Assembly: GCF_012912005.1 (NCBI RefSeq)
Contig: NZ_JABBEA010000006.1
Location: 186,001-250,000 of the forward strand
Reading direction: 5' to 3'
DNA from: Paenibacillus sp. SZ31
Lineage (GTDB): Bacteria; Bacillota; Bacilli; Paenibacillales; Paenibacillaceae
Length of the DNA stretch: 64,000 nucleotides
Part shown: positions 1 to 10,082 of the stretch, one piece after another
Layout of the letters: every line of letters starts with the position of its first letter
How positions within the stretch are numbered: position 1 is the stretch's first letter
Position numbers and translations under genes: made by a program
The notes under the pieces: generated by a model
The model's input: the letters and a program-made list of their open reading frames with translations, nothing else
What the model was told of the DNA's origin: nothing
Databases searched by the model: none

Positions 1-1890
1 CGCTTTGGCAACGTGGGATGCACCGTTCTCCAGTTGCTTCGTTGTTTCGGACAGGTCATCCAATGTATGAACAGCATCTTCCACTGCCTCCCGAATCTGG
101 GCAAACGATTGTCCGGACGTATTCACGGCCTGAATTCCTTCTCCCACCCGAGTCTGGGCGGCATTCATGGCGATTAGGGCGGCATCCATATCCTGACGGA
201 TATTGTGAACCACCTCACCGATCTGTGCTGCCGAGCTACCGGATTCTTCTGCCAGTTTACGCACTTCTCCTGCTACAACAGCAAACCCACGACCCGCATC
301 ACCCGCTCTTGCCGCTTCAATGGAAGCATTCAATGCGAGCAAGTTCGTTTGTTTGGAGATGGAGGCAATGACATCAACCATGCTGCCGATCTCTACCGAA
401 CGGGCATTCAGTGACTGAACCACTGTTCCCAGCTGCTCCACCGTTTCCTGGATGCTGTTCATCTGCTCTACAGCCTGTCCAGCTGCCTCATTACCAGAAG
501 AAGCTGCTCCAGACGTATTCCGCATATTCGCCGTGATCGATTGCACACGCTCCGACATCATTCGAACATCTTCTGCCATTCGGCTCATCTGTCCAGATCC
601 GTCTTTCACGCTGTTCACCTGTTGCTCAGCACCTTCAGCCAGTTCCTGAATGGCTAGTGTTGAATGTTCAATCGCTTTGGTTGTTTGTTCTGCACTAGCA
701 GACAATTCTTGAGAAGAAGCGGATACCTGCTCTGTCGTTTCCTGTACACCCAGAATCATCATCCGCAGGTTATCAACCATACGCTCGAAATACTTCGCCA
801 GATCACCGACTTCATCTTTACGCCCTGTTTCCATTTTCACGGTCAGGTCACCTTTACTCACGGCTCTGGCAGATTCCTGCAATCGTTTGATCGGACGTAG
901 CATGGAACGAGTAAACCAAATAATAAAGATGAGGGTAAGGAACGTGGCCGCAAGAATAACAGCAAACGTCGCCATGCGAATATCCTTACTTGCATTGGTT
1001 ATTTCACTCTTGAACATCGTACCAGCAATCTTCCAGCCCGTTACTTCATTCGTTGAGAAAATCATCATTTTCGGTTGCTCGTTGAATTCGTAATCGAATT
1101 GGCCTTCTTGACCCTCGTACATTTCATCCAGCAAGCCGCTAGTTTCCTGCGTACCTGCATCAACTACAGGAGAAACGACATAATTTTTGTCGGCATCCAT
1201 AATGATGACATAGCCTTCTTTACCCACCTTAATGGATGCCTGTTCCTGCAGGTCTGTCAGATCAAGAGACAAACCAATAACACCCGATTGATCCTTTAAT
1301 GTTTTGGAGATAAATACAACCGCTACCCCATCCGTATTAATGGAGACATCTGAAACAACGACTGTACCTGGCTTCTCCATCGCAAGCGTGTACCACTCCC
1401 GCTCCCGTGGATCATATGCATCTCCCCGCGTGCTGCTCGCTGTTGGTTTACCTCGAACCATGACTCCTTCTGTCGTTCCCACAAAAATGTTCATGGCATC
1501 CAGATGTAAGCCCAGATATTGCTCCAGCTTCACCTGAACCTCAGGACTATCGTTCTCCCCTTTAATCAGGCTCGGATCAAGGGCATCCGCAAAATAGTTA
1601 ATGTCATGAATTTTATAACTCACTTGGCTTTCTACAATTGTATTGGCCGTGTTCACACTTTGCTGAGCGCTGTCCACTAGTTGTCCCTGTACGCCACCTT
1701 CAGCCATCGTTAGCGTGATCAAACCTATGGCCAGACTCGGCAGGAGTAGAACTGCCAGGAAAGAGACCAATAATTTGTTCCTTATATTCCAGACGAAACC
1801 TTTCTTTTTATTCTTCTTTTTATTTTTATTTTGTTTTGGTTTGGCAGGTTTCGCTGCTTTCATTGTTTTAGTATCCTGAGCTTCACTCAT
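1..1890 (-). CDS. Methyl-accepting chemotaxis protein, dCache-HAMP-MA type (3' end cut by window edge)
   Basis: Transmembrane chemoreceptor: the outer sensor domain binds a ligand and the cytoplasmic rod controls the CheA kinase. The frame runs from ATG 1890, behind GGGGGAG, to the window edge without a stop, so 630 codons are visible and perhaps a few dozen C-terminal residues are missing. A Lys/Asn-rich cytoplasmic stretch (about residues 12-33) precedes TM1 (about 36-58). A dCache-like extracellular domain follows (about 60-300), then TM2 (about 303-327), HAMP (about 327-380) and the signalling domain. The conserved hairpin tip, with [19 protein letters not shown], lies near residue 525. 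The gene stands alone and no other chemotaxis genes are near. The ligand cannot be told from sequence. Confidence 0.95.
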   Translation of the reverse strand, partial: MSEAQDTKTMKAAKPAKPKQNKNKKKNKKKGFVWNIRNKLLVSFLAVLLLPSLAIGLITLTMAEGGVQGQLVDSAQQSVNTANTIVESQVSYKIHDINYFADALDPSLIKGENDSPEVQVKLEQYLGLHLDAMNIFVGTTEGVMVRGKPTASSTRGDAYDPREREWYTLAMEKPGTVVVSDVSINTDGVAVVFISKTLKDQSGVIGLSLDLTDLQEQASIKVGKEGYVIIMDADKNYVVSPVVDAGTQETSGLLDEMYEGQEGQFDYEFNEQPKMMIFSTNEVTGWKIAGTMFKSEITNASKDIRMATFAVILAATFLTLIFIIWFTRSMLRPIKRLQESARAVSKGDLTVKMETGRKDEVGDLAKYFERMVDNLRMMILGVQETTEQVSASSQELSASAEQTTKAIEHSTLAIQELAEGAEQQVNSVKDGSGQMSRMAEDVRMMSERVQSITANMRNTSGAASSGNEAAGQAVEQMNSIQETVEQLGTVVQSLNARSVEIGSMVDVIASISKQTNLLALNASIEAARAGDAGRGFAVVAGEVRKLAEESGSSAAQIGEVVHNIRQDMDAALIAMNAAQTRVGEGIQAVNTSGQSFAQIREAVEDAVHTLDDLSETTKQLENGASHVAKA

Positions 1891-2020
1891 GAATTTCTCC
1901 CCCTCTAAATGTAAAAATGCCCTCTTTCTTTGTATGTATGAATCAATCTAAAAGGCTTATCTTATATATCGGCTGGGTGAGGGTATTTATTTGAGAGAAA
2001 AATGTGCAGGCACGCCAAAC

Positions 2021-2047
2021 AAGCCACTTCTTACTTAGAAGTGACTT
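2021..2047 (-). terminator. Possible terminator of the EAL gene
   Basis: An 11-bp stem with one mismatch (AAGTCACTTCT / AGAAGTGGCTT on the minus strand) lies about 40 bp past the stop at 2087. The tail is TTGTTTG, so the T-tract is weak. Confidence 0.4.
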
Positions 2048-2086
2048 GTACAAGGTAAGGGTTACTAATTATTTCATAAATTTAGA

Positions 2087-3124
2087 TCAAGTGTTGGAAC
2101 ATGTACCGTCTGGAGGTTGTGCCGCAGGTTTACCGAAATAGTAACCTTGCGCAAGCTCAATACCGATAGAACGACAGAATTCAAACTCCTCCATTCGTTC
2201 AATCCCCTCGGCAAGTACTTGACCCCCAAATCGACTGGACATCTCAACAATATGAAGGATCTTCTGTTGTTTGGTCGAATCTTGATCACAACGGTCAATA
2301 AGACTTCGATCTATTTTGACAAAATCCGGTTCTAATCGACTCATCAACTCTATTGTCGAATATCCGGCACCCACATCATCCAACGCAACCGACATTCCGC
2401 GTGAACGATACACCTCAAAGATGTGCTGCAAGATGGACATATGCTGAATCTGCTCTGTTTCCACGACTTCAAACACAAAATCTTTAGGGTCAAGTGAAAG
2501 ACGTTCAATCGCTTCAAACGTATGTGTCAGACAATAGTCGGGGTTATATATGGAGGAAGGCAGGAAATTCACGAAGCGTTTGACACCATGCGGCAGAAAA
2601 AGGGCACTGGTCTCAATGGCGGTAATACGCGCCGTTCGATCCAGAAAAGAGTGTAATCCGGTCTCTCGCGCAACTTCAAATAATTCATAGGAACTGAAGG
2701 ATTTTCCATTCTCAGCAGGACGAAGTAAAAACTCATATCCAATAATCTGCTCCGAGGCATCAACAATGGGCTGCATATGACTGCTGAATTGATGCTCCAA
2801 AATAATGGAAACGAGCTCCGCATGCTTGAAACGGGACTCCTGCATGGTTAGACTGATCCAGCCTTCTTCATTAGCCTGTTCGTATAAAGGCGTAATCTGA
2901 ACGGTTAGGGAATCACGTAAAGTGGGATCAATTATACCGATCTCTTCTATTAAGCTCTGAACCGCCTCAATATCCGTAAAATGCATCCACATCATGTCAT
3001 CCGACGTCTCGATATGTCTTCCCGGCGTTTGCAGCGCTTCCAGCAAAGCGGGGGAAATGGGACGCAGGTACAAGGTACCTTCACCCTCTATAGGATAGAT
3101 TGGACTGCAGCCACTGCAATTCAT
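2087..3124 (-). CDS. EAL-domain cyclic-di-GMP phosphodiesterase
   Basis: Predicted to hydrolyse c-di-GMP to pGpG. A TTG lies 18 nt upstream in frame, but ATG 3124 sits 7 nt behind AAGGGGG and is chosen (345 aa). The protein starts with a CxxC pair (MNCSGC), then an N-terminal region of about 125 residues, then the EAL domain. Catalytic positions are present: EFLLR in place of EALLR, N in FVNFLP, E in FEVVETE, the DD pair in DDVGAG, K in FVKIDRS and E in LAEGIE, ending with QGYYFGKP. All metal and base residues needed for activity are kept, so it is probably active rather than a degenerate receptor. No membrane segment is seen, so it is cytoplasmic. The role of the CxxC start is unknown. Confidence 0.92.
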   Translation of the reverse strand: MNCSGCSPIYPIEGEGTLYLRPISPALLEALQTPGRHIETSDDMMWMHFTDIEAVQSLIEEIGIIDPTLRDSLTVQITPLYEQANEEGWISLTMQESRFKHAELVSIILEHQFSSHMQPIVDASEQIIGYEFLLRPAENGKSFSSYELFEVARETGLHSFLDRTARITAIETSALFLPHGVKRFVNFLPSSIYNPDYCLTHTFEAIERLSLDPKDFVFEVVETEQIQHMSILQHIFEVYRSRGMSVALDDVGAGYSTIELMSRLEPDFVKIDRSLIDRCDQDSTKQQKILHIVEMSSRFGGQVLAEGIERMEEFEFCRSIGIELAQGYYFGKPAAQPPDGTCSNT

Positions 3125-3283
3125 GTAGGACCCCCTTGCCAATTTATGATTCCATGTCCATTAATGTTCACTGGTATATACCCAAAGTTTGTAAATATTA
3201 TATCATGGGTCTAGAAATTAATCTCTACTGTTTTGATGACTTCCTGTATGACGGTTATTGAAACAAATATATTCAAAATTGCA

Positions 3284-3318
3284 GAAAAAAAGACCGGCAG
3301 TCTGATGACTGTCGGTCT
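3284..3318 (-). terminator. Rho-independent terminator of the nucleotide phosphatase gene
   Basis: On the minus strand AGACCGACAGTC pairs with GACTGCCGGTCT (12 bp, one wobble), followed by TTTTTTT. It starts 22 bp after the stop at 3340. Confidence 0.9.
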
Positions 3319-3339
3319 CCCCCTCACCGCTTATTAAAC

Positions 3340-5589
3340 TTAAGAAGCGGGAATCACGATTTTCTGTCCAACTTTCAGGTTATGCACATTTGAGATTTTG
3401 TTCGCTGTCGCAAGCTTGCGCCAGTCCACACCATATTTCAAACCGATGCGGTACAGGTTATCCCCTTTTTTCACCACATATACAACCTTGTTGTTGGTTG
3501 CCGGTTTCTCAGGTTGTGGCTTAGGTGTCGGCGTTGGTGTTGGTTTAGGCGTCGGAGCTGGCTCCGTACCTGTTTCAGGTGTTGTCGTTGCTTCACCTGT
3601 CAATTTCAAGCCGTACTCTGCAAAACCTTCTTTGTTCGTACCGATAAATGACATTGCCGGATTCGCTTCAACCAGATCTTTCGCATCTGGAGAAGAAGCA
3701 AACACAACTTCAAGATCGTTCAGCGCTGCTGCAGTTACACCAGCAGAAGGTTTGATTGGTGCAAGGGACCAGTTGCCGTCCGCTGCTGGATTAATCGTTT
3801 TATTCTCACGGATGTAGTCGATGATCACTTGACGGTTCTCATCCGGTGCAGCCAGAACGATGCGTTTGCCGTCCGGGTTAGCCAGTTTGGATGAAGAAGC
3901 ACGGTAGTTATTCGTCGCTACAATGAATTTTTGCGCTGGGTCAATTGGTTTGCCGTTAAAGCTCAGATCCTTGATCCGGCTTGCGGATGCATTAACGATC
4001 GTAGCTTTGCTATCGTATTTGGCTGGTTGAGTTACATCAATCTGATACGTTACGCCATCAATAACATCGAAGTTGTACGTTGGGAAGTCATTGTTGATCA
4101 GTTGTTGTTGTCCACCTTTGGCCGGGTCGATCTGGTTGAATTGGCCTGCAGACCATTCCAGCCATTCTTTCAGTTCTGCGCCGTTAACCATTACAGCATG
4201 TACCGTATTTGGATACACGTACAGGTCAGCAACGTTTTTGATTGCAATGGTGCCTGTAGGAATATTCGTGTAATACGAAGCGCCTGAACGTCCACCGGCT
4301 TTGAATGGAGCACCTGCGGACAATACAGGAATTTTCTCATATTCCGTACCTTGCATATGTTTTTCAACATACCATTTCTGTGCATTCGTTACGATCTGAA
4401 TGGATGGATCATCCTGAACCAGAGCGAAGAAGCTGTTGATTGGTGCAGTCGTTTCGCCCACCGGACCACGAACATACTCCAATGTGCCTTCATGCTCTTC
4501 GTGAACCGCATCAATGATGTCCTGATCCGCTTCTACCAGTGCCTTTTTGTTGGCTGTGTCATAGATTGGGCGTGCTTCCGTTTTGGAATCCACCACTTTC
4601 CATTTACCATCCACTTGTTCTAGATCCAGATCAATAATTCCCAGGTGATCCCCCCAGAATCCTGGCTCAACCGCAGGAACGCCATTGATTGTACCCTTCT
4701 CCAGGTCTACCCCTTTTTTGCCAGCAAAATCAGCACTTGGGAACACTTTGTGGGCATGTCCAAACAAAATGGCATTAATGCCTTCAACTTGGCTCAGATA
4801 CAATACGGAGTTCTCCATCAGATCCGTTTGAGGAATTTCCTCAAATCCGGAGTGAGGAATAGCTACAATAATGTCGGCACCTTTTGCTTTCATCTCAGGA
4901 ATGAATTTTTTCGCAGTAGCGATAATATCTTTGGCGATGACCTTACCTTCAAGGTTAGCACTGTCCCACTGCATGATCTGTGGCGGCACGAATCCGATCA
5001 CACCCACTTTGATCGTATGTTCCTTACCCGTTTCGTCCGTTACTTTCTTATCCAAAATCTCATACGGTGTGAAATAATTCTTGTCATTTGTCTCATCATC
5101 ATCACCATCGTCTACATAGACATTGGCATTAATGTAAGGGAAGTTTGCTCCCTCCAGCGTCATGTCCAGGAAATCCAGACCATAGTTGAATTCATGGTTA
5201 CCGATGTTCCCTGCATCATAATCGAGCAGATTCATCGCTTTATATACAGGGTGAGTCTCACCCTTTTTCAGTGGATCAATTTTGGCAGCGTAGTCTCCCA
5301 GCGGATTCCCCTGAATTAGATCCCCGTTATCAAACAGCAGGCTGTTCTTCGCTTCGTCACGGGCTTTCTTAATCAGTGTTGCTGTTTTGGCGAGTCCATA
5401 TTGGTCTGTCTCTTTGTCGGAATAATAATCATAGTTAACCAGATTGGTATGAATGTCTGTGGTCTCCATGATCCGCAGTTTAACTTTGGCAGCATCCGCA
5501 GCCGACACAGGTACCGGAAATACCGCAAGCACGTTTAATGCAACCAAAGCGGCAGTCAGGCTTGATAATACTTTTTTTCTCATTTTCAA
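3340..5589 (-). CDS. Secreted 2',3'-cyclic-nucleotide phosphodiesterase / 3'-nucleotidase (CpdB-like) with C-terminal LysM
   Basis: Extracellular enzyme of the CpdB/YfkN family that strips phosphate from 2',3'-cyclic and 3'-nucleotides for scavenging. A signal peptide (about 1-30, ending VSAAD) is followed by the calcineurin-like metallophosphatase domain (metal motifs TDIHTN near 45, NGD near 90, GNHEFNYG near 135, GHAH near 275) and the 5'-nucleotidase C-terminal domain (about 375-610). A Pro/Thr-rich linker (about 675-700) leads to a single LysM (about 704-748), which should hold the protein on peptidoglycan. The start TTG 5589 lies 5 nt behind GGGAGGGG; ATG 5583 is the alternative. The gene is monocistronic with its own terminator. 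The LysM tail replaces the usual sortase or SLH anchor. Confidence 0.93.
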   Translation of the reverse strand: MKMRKKVLSSLTAALVALNVLAVFPVPVSAADAAKVKLRIMETTDIHTNLVNYDYYSDKETDQYGLAKTATLIKKARDEAKNSLLFDNGDLIQGNPLGDYAAKIDPLKKGETHPVYKAMNLLDYDAGNIGNHEFNYGLDFLDMTLEGANFPYINANVYVDDGDDDETNDKNYFTPYEILDKKVTDETGKEHTIKVGVIGFVPPQIMQWDSANLEGKVIAKDIIATAKKFIPEMKAKGADIIVAIPHSGFEEIPQTDLMENSVLYLSQVEGINAILFGHAHKVFPSADFAGKKGVDLEKGTINGVPAVEPGFWGDHLGIIDLDLEQVDGKWKVVDSKTEARPIYDTANKKALVEADQDIIDAVHEEHEGTLEYVRGPVGETTAPINSFFALVQDDPSIQIVTNAQKWYVEKHMQGTEYEKIPVLSAGAPFKAGGRSGASYYTNIPTGTIAIKNVADLYVYPNTVHAVMVNGAELKEWLEWSAGQFNQIDPAKGGQQQLINNDFPTYNFDVIDGVTYQIDVTQPAKYDSKATIVNASASRIKDLSFNGKPIDPAQKFIVATNNYRASSSKLANPDGKRIVLAAPDENRQVIIDYIRENKTINPAADGNWSLAPIKPSAGVTAAALNDLEVVFASSPDAKDLVEANPAMSFIGTNKEGFAEYGLKLTGEATTTPETGTEPAPTPKPTPTPTPKPQPEKPATNNKVVYVVKKGDNLYRIGLKYGVDWRKLATANKISNVHNLKVGQKIVIPAS

Positions 5590-5965
5590 AATAACCCCTC
5601 CCGGTTATGTACATTGAATCATGCATTAATGGGCAAACGAAGAGCGCAGAAAAAAGATAGATTTCATGGGTTGTGCGTACTGACGCTCTGATGACATGCA
5701 TCGGAATTTCAGGTAAGTTTATCTCACATGAACATCTATTTATGTCTGTGCTTGTCGTTTACATTCCAAATCATAACGCAATGTTCAGCCATTGAAAAGC
5801 ATTATTTTTTACATTACCCGCACATACCAGGCCGAGTTTACATTATCATGCGTGATTTCGACATTTTTTTCAACATTTTAGTAGGTATTTAGTGCTTATT
5901 CGTTTCAAAATACGTATATTACATACGCCTTACATCTATATCCAATTCAGCGTTCTTCATTCACA
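5590..5965. other. Long upstream region without a gene
   Basis: No convincing coding region is seen. It should hold the promoter of the minus-strand nucleotidase. The octamer TTTACATT occurs at 5758, 5808 and 5837, but the spacing is irregular. Confidence 0.4.
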
Positions 5966-6000
5966 ACAAAAACCGTGAAGCCTGAACGGCTTTCACGGTT
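5966..6000 (-). terminator. Rho-independent terminator of the PNPOx-like gene
   Basis: On the minus strand AACCGTGAAAGCC / GGCTTCACGGTT form a 12-bp stem with one mismatch, followed by TTTTGTTGTG. Confidence 0.85.
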
Positions 6001-6066
6001 GGATTGAACTCTGCGCGATTTTCCGCATAAGGACGCTACTTCGCAGAGGTTATTTTCATATTCGAC

Positions 6067-6483
6067 TTATTGTTCCCACACGTGATGTTCATGATCTTTG
6101 CCCGTATACTCAATACGAGCAGGCGTGATATCCAGGATGACATAGTTCGGATCATTAGGTCCATCGAACCAGGCCTTCAGTTCGTCGTTCCACACTTGCT
6201 CACGCAAACCTTCGTTCTTCGTCACTTCACAGGTTCCTTCAATCTCAACCACTTCCTTGGAACCACCAGCCTCATAACCAAGTAGTAGGCTAACATTCGG
6301 ATTATTCTCCAGTTCCTCTACTTTGTGTGTACGGCGGTTCGTTGCCAGATGAATGTTCAGTCCATCGTTGAAAAGCGCCATATAGCGGGATTTCGGTTTA
6401 CCATCCTCCACAGTGGAGAAGCTGCAAAAAGGGTTGTTTTCCAAAGCTTTTACAATGTTTTGTTCCAATTCAGTCTGGTTCAT
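6067..6483 (-). CDS. Pyridoxamine 5'-phosphate oxidase-fold protein (general stress protein 26 type)
   Basis: Small flavin-binding split-barrel protein (138 aa) of the general stress protein 26 / YdaG group. The substrate is unknown; members bind FMN, FAD or F420. Family signs are the N-terminal LENNPFCSFST, the YMALFNDGLNIHLATN strand pair that contacts the cofactor, and THKVEELENNPNVSLLLGY. The end is the family-typical EYTGKDHEHHVWEQ. ATG 6483 follows AAAGGAGCACTTCTC. The gene is monocistronic with its own terminator. Its leader carries copy A of the structured repeat (6551-6721) in the same orientation, about 68 bp from the start codon. Confidence 0.88.
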   Translation of the reverse strand: MNQTELEQNIVKALENNPFCSFSTVEDGKPKSRYMALFNDGLNIHLATNRRTHKVEELENNPNVSLLLGYEAGGSKEVVEIEGTCEVTKNEGLREQVWNDELKAWFDGPNDPNYVILDITPARIEYTGKDHEHHVWEQ

Positions 6484-6550
6484 GAGAAGTGCTCCTTTCG
6501 GTTTTGGGGGTATATTGGAAGGACTCTTGTAGGCGGCCGTTTCGGGTACG

Positions 6551-6721
6551 GATCGTTCTTTGGATCGCTGTTATCCCCGGATTTTTTTGATTCCCTTTTC
6601 TCAAAGGGAAAATCCGTTGATAGCGTATGCTTCCGATGTAGCTTTCTTTCAGAAAGCTTTTAGGCGAACGCTTTGCTTCCTCAGAATCGATTCCGTCCCC
6701 TCCACTACGTCTACCGTTCTC
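6551..6721 (-). repeat. Structured dispersed repeat, copy A
   Basis: Read on the minus strand it contains, in order: GAGAACGG, AAGCGTTCGCCTAAAAGCTT, the hairpin AGCTTTCT-GAA-AGAAAGCT, ATCGGAAGCATACGCTAT, and a second long hairpin closed by CGGATTTT / AAATCCG with an inner CCCTTT / AAAGGG stem, then GGGGATAACAGCGATC. It shares these blocks with copies B (22487), C (43841) and D (49995) and points toward the start of the PNPOx-like gene. Confidence 0.85.
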
Positions 6722-6746
6722 CCAATTTAGTGTGAATAATAAAAGT

Positions 6747-6780
6747 ACAAAGAGTAGTGTAGTTGTTACTACCTCTTTGT
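6747..6780 (-). terminator. Possible terminator of the NUDIX gene
   Basis: ACAAAGAG / CTCTTTGT with an inner AGT / ACT forms a hairpin. On the minus strand it is followed by ACTTTTATTATT. It lies about 200 bp past the NUDIX stop, so the assignment is tentative. Confidence 0.45.
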
Positions 6781-6979
6781 GTTTAATGACAGCTCATTAT
6801 TCTCGTATTACTATAAACAGCTTAATGCAAATGCTTTTGTAATAAGCCTGTACTTATAGTGTACCCACCTCACCTATGGTGAATCCAATGAACCTGTATG
6901 CAAACGTGACAAAAATGGAAAAGTTCTTTATAAAAATGTTTACATAAAGGGATTAGTACGAAATTTCTGCATGGCTGAT

Positions 6980-7447
6980 TTAATTCAGATCTCCAAGATA
7001 GATTGATGAAGAATCTGATTTAAGCAGCAGCTCACCTATGGTTTTTGGATATAAACGAATCTTGGACAGGTCTTCAAGGGCAATCCATTCCACGGCAACT
7101 TGGTGGTCGTCTGGATTAGAGCCTTCAAAAACGGTTGCCTCCGGATCTATCAGGCTGCACGCAAAATAAAATTCAACCTGGTGGATATCTGCATCCCACT
7201 CGGCGAATTCATGATTTTTTCCGATATACTCTCGGATATGTAACAGCTCTCCCACGTTCACAGCCTGACCAATCTCCTCCAGACATTCGCGTGCGACCGC
7301 ATCCTTGAGTTCTTCACCTTTCTCCTGTCCTCCACCCGGGAACACATAAGCGGTACCATATTGGTCTTCCAGCCGGATGACCAGCAATCGTCCATCCTGC
7401 ACAATAACGGCTTTCGCCGAGTTGCGTATGGGTTTCATTCTGTTCAT
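6980..7447 (-). CDS. NUDIX hydrolase
   Basis: Predicted to cleave a nucleoside diphosphate linked to another group; the substrate is not predictable. The full NUDIX box is present at about residues 38-60: GGGQEKGEE, then REC-LEEIG, matching G-x5-E-x7-RE-x2-EE-x-G with all metal ligands. Length 155 aa is normal. ATG 7447 is very close to AAGGAG (3 nt); ATG 7438 (MKPIRNS) with 12 nt spacing is an equally good start. It stands between the repeat A region and the pxp genes, on the same strand. Confidence 0.9.
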   Translation of the reverse strand: MNRMKPIRNSAKAVIVQDGRLLVIRLEDQYGTAYVFPGGGQEKGEELKDAVARECLEEIGQAVNVGELLHIREYIGKNHEFAEWDADIHQVEFYFACSLIDPEATVFEGSNPDDHQVAVEWIALEDLSKIRLYPKTIGELLLKSDSSSIYLGDLN

Positions 7448-7525
7448 TCACTCCTTGTCATTCTAAATTTCAAAGTTCAATTTAACAAAACAATGTATAA
7501 ACTGTTGTTCTGCTGAACAGGCATA

Positions 7526-8299
7526 TCATCCAGCTGTATGAGCGGATAATTTAATGTCTTCCGATTCCAGCACACGACGAATTTCTTGAGCAAATGCGAG
7601 AGCGTTCGCTCCGTCACCGTGGATACAGACCGTCTCTGCCTTAATGGGAACTAGCGTACCATCCATGGATACAACCACGCCGTCTTTCACCATCTGGAGC
7701 ACTTGCGCAATCGCTTGTCCCGACTCTTCAATGATGGCTCCGGCTTGGCTGCGAGGGGTTAGCCTCCCATCCTCCCCATAGGTTCGATCCGCAAATACCT
7801 CGCTCACACTACGCAGACCGATGCGATCCGCAGCGTGAATCAGCTCACTACCCGCCAGACCATACAAATACAGTTCAGGCTGTACTTGATAGATCGCCTC
7901 TGCAATCGCTTCAGCAAGCTTCGCATCTTCTACGGCCATATTGTATAAGGCACCATGTGGTTTCACGTGATGCAGATGCCCTCCGCTTGCCCGGACAAAG
8001 GCATTCAGCGCTCCGATCTGATACACAACCATGTCATATGCTTCCCGTGGCGTAATGTCCATACGTCTTCTGCCAAACCCCTGTAAATCCGGCAACCCGG
8101 GATGGGCTCCAATCGCAACCTGATGCTCCAATGCCATCTCCACCGTCATCCGCATCGTAGCGGGGTCCCCTGCATGAAACCCGCAGGCTATATTGGCTGA
8201 CGTAATTAAGGGCAGAATGGCTTCATCGGATAGCGTGCGATATATACCATAACTTTCGCCCAGATCACAATTGATATCCAAGGTTTTCGAGGTATTCAT
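7526..8299 (-). CDS. pxpA: 5-oxoprolinase subunit A (LamB/YcsF family)
   Basis: Subunit of the bacterial ATP-dependent 5-oxoprolinase PxpABC, which opens 5-oxoproline (pyroglutamate) to glutamate. The N-terminus [10 protein letters not shown], the [12 protein letters not shown] block, [10 protein letters not shown] and [11 protein letters not shown] are the conserved YcsF signatures, with His and Asp residues for the active site. Length 257 aa matches the family. The start overlaps the stop of pxpC by one base, so the three genes are translationally coupled (order pxpB, pxpC, pxpA). Confidence 0.95.
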   Translation of the reverse strand: MNTSKTLDINCDLGESYGIYRTLSDEAILPLITSANIACGFHAGDPATMRMTVEMALEHQVAIGAHPGLPDLQGFGRRRMDITPREAYDMVVYQIGALNAFVRASGGHLHHVKPHGALYNMAVEDAKLAEAIAEAIYQVQPELYLYGLAGSELIHAADRIGLRSVSEVFADRTYGEDGRLTPRSQAGAIIEESGQAIAQVLQMVKDGVVVSMDGTLVPIKAETVCIHGDGANALAFAQEIRRVLESEDIKLSAHTAG

Positions 8300-9330
8300 T
8301 AAGCGCCCCCCATTCCTGCCATTCTCCTGCGTATCAGTTTATCGATGAGCTGCATGTTGCGTTCCTGTTTCATATACAACTGTCCGGCTTGATCATGCGT
8401 AATCTGTTCAAAAGCAATTCGAGTTCCTGGCTTAGCCTGAGCCAAAATTGGCATATCCACCCGGGCTACCTGTGCAATCACAGGGTAACCTCCAATCGTC
8501 TGATGGTCTGCCATCAAGATGATGGGTTGCCCATCCGGAGGCACTTGCACCGTGCCATAGGTAACGGCATCAGACAGCCGATCCAGCGGCTGTTCCAGCT
8601 CCAATCTTGAACCTTGCAATCGATAACCCATCCGATCCGATTGCGGAGAAATCACGTATTTTTCCACGTAGAACTGCACCAGACTTTCTTGGCTGAACAG
8701 CAAACTGTCCTTGCTCTCCATCACACGAATAACAGATCTCCCATAATAGTCAGGTCTTTCCCGCTCAGACAAGAACCACGCAGGCGCCAACATTCGGTGG
8801 TCCAGCGCACTCTCCTCAACTTTTCGCTCCATACGCTGCATCCAACCTTGCGCTTCACCAGAATTTTCACCTGTAGATAACAGATCCCCCACGCGCAAGG
8901 CTCGCCCCTCCACACCGCCAAGACCTGTCTTGAGATCCGTACTTCGACTGCCCATCACTTCAGGCACAGCTATTCCGCCCGCAATCGCCAGATAAACACG
9001 CAAGCCATGACGACATGGGCCAAACTTCAGTACACTTCCTGCCCGCACCAGCACAGGACGCCACAAAGGTACAGGCATATGATCCACGGTTGCCGTCAGA
9101 TCGGCTCCACATAATGAGACTAGCTGGCTCTCCTGAAATCGAAGCTCTGGCCCCGTCATCGTCATCTCCAGTACTACCGCATGTCGGGAGTTGCCCACAA
9201 GCATATTGGCTGCTCTGGCTGCAAAGGTGTCCATGACCCCGCCAGGATGAATACCATACCGGCGATAGCCGGTTCTGCCTTCATCCTGAACGGTAGATAA
9301 CAGACCAGGGCGAATCACTTCAATACTCAT
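8299..9330 (-). CDS. pxpC: 5-oxoprolinase subunit C (biotin-dependent carboxyltransferase-like / KipA family)
   Basis: Second structural subunit of 5-oxoprolinase, related to the allophanate hydrolase AHS2 domain and B. subtilis KipA. It shows the family opening [20 protein letters not shown], the HPGGVMD motif, NMLVGN and the C-terminal [10 protein letters not shown] and [13 protein letters not shown] blocks. 343 aa, full length. Its ATG overlaps the pxpB stop by 4 nt (9327-9330), which points to coupled translation. KipA-type proteins were first described through KinA regulation; the complete pxpBCA set here favours the metabolic role. Confidence 0.94.
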   Translation of the reverse strand: MSIEVIRPGLLSTVQDEGRTGYRRYGIHPGGVMDTFAARAANMLVGNSRHAVVLEMTMTGPELRFQESQLVSLCGADLTATVDHMPVPLWRPVLVRAGSVLKFGPCRHGLRVYLAIAGGIAVPEVMGSRSTDLKTGLGGVEGRALRVGDLLSTGENSGEAQGWMQRMERKVEESALDHRMLAPAWFLSERERPDYYGRSVIRVMESKDSLLFSQESLVQFYVEKYVISPQSDRMGYRLQGSRLELEQPLDRLSDAVTYGTVQVPPDGQPIILMADHQTIGGYPVIAQVARVDMPILAQAKPGTRIAFEQITHDQAGQLYMKQERNMQLIDKLIRRRMAGMGGA

Positions 9331-10043
9331 CGTTCGCCCTCCTTCCGCTTCAACGCCAGATAGTCCTGCATCGTAATCTGTTTGAATCGAACCCGATCAC
9401 CTGCTGCCAGCAAACTCGGTACGTTCTCTTCCGGCCGAAACAACCGGAGTGGCGTTCGTCCAATACATTGCCATCCTCCGGGTGTGTCCACCGGATAGAT
9501 TCCCGTCTGTTTGCCACCGATACCTACTGTGCCCGCCTCAACCCGGAGCCTCGGCGTCGCTCTTCTGGGCGTAGCAATCCGTTCGGATAACCCGCCGAGA
9601 TAAGGAAAACCCGGTGCGAATCCAATCATGTGCACAAGATAGTCCACAGATGTATGAATCGCAATAACTTCCTCTGCGGTCAGTCCATGTTCACTGGCAA
9701 CATAGTCCAGATCAGGGCCCCACTCACCACCGTAACATACGGGAATCGTGACCGTTCTGGGCTTGTTTTGTACGGATTCCTTCATTTGATTCAACTGCTG
9801 AAGCAGAATCAGGCATAACTCGGGGTACGAGGAGATGAACGGATCATAGAACAGCGTAACCGACGTGTAAGAAGGCACCCATTCGATCATGGCTGGCAAA
9901 GTGCTTCTTTCCAGCAAAGCACAGACAGACATCACTCTGCGCTGCACAGCGTCAGACAATTGATCCCCGCACTGGATGATAACCGCTGCCTCACCCAGCG
10001 GAGATAGGATCTCTTCCGTCCATGCATACGTCTGTTTGGTCAT
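9327..10043 (-). CDS. pxpB: 5-oxoprolinase subunit B (KipI / AHS1 family)
   Basis: First gene of the pxpBCA set; PxpB pairs with PxpC. Conserved blocks: PLGEAAVIIQ near the start, a YDP in the middle, IPVCYGGEWGPDL, the IGFAPGFPYLGGL loop, and GTVGIGGKQTGIYP followed by TPGGWQCIGRTP. Length 238 aa is normal. ATG 10043 lies behind GGTGGAG. Only 39 bp separate it from the DUF2785 gene upstream, so it may be read from a promoter further up. Confidence 0.94.
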   Translation of the reverse strand: MTKQTYAWTEEILSPLGEAAVIIQCGDQLSDAVQRRVMSVCALLERSTLPAMIEWVPSYTSVTLFYDPFISSYPELCLILLQQLNQMKESVQNKPRTVTIPVCYGGEWGPDLDYVASEHGLTAEEVIAIHTSVDYLVHMIGFAPGFPYLGGLSERIATPRRATPRLRVEAGTVGIGGKQTGIYPVDTPGGWQCIGRTPLRLFRPEENVPSLLAAGDRVRFKQITMQDYLALKRKEGER

Positions 10044-10082
10044 GCGCCATCTCCACCTTTGTCCACAAAGTTTAGCGTATCG

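Noticed and set aside
4645..5319. 224-codon open frame opposite the nucleotidase gene
   Set aside because: No ribosome binding site and low-complexity hydrophobic/His/Arg content; it is the complement of a well supported gene.
5758..5844. Three TTTACATT motifs as possible PhoP boxes for the nucleotidase
   Set aside because: Spacing of 50 and 29 bp does not fit the 11-bp repeat of Pho boxes.
6551..6721. Structured repeat as a miniature inverted-repeat transposon
   Set aside because: No matching terminal inverted repeats and no target-site duplication could be found at any of the four copies, so I list it only as a dispersed structured repeat.
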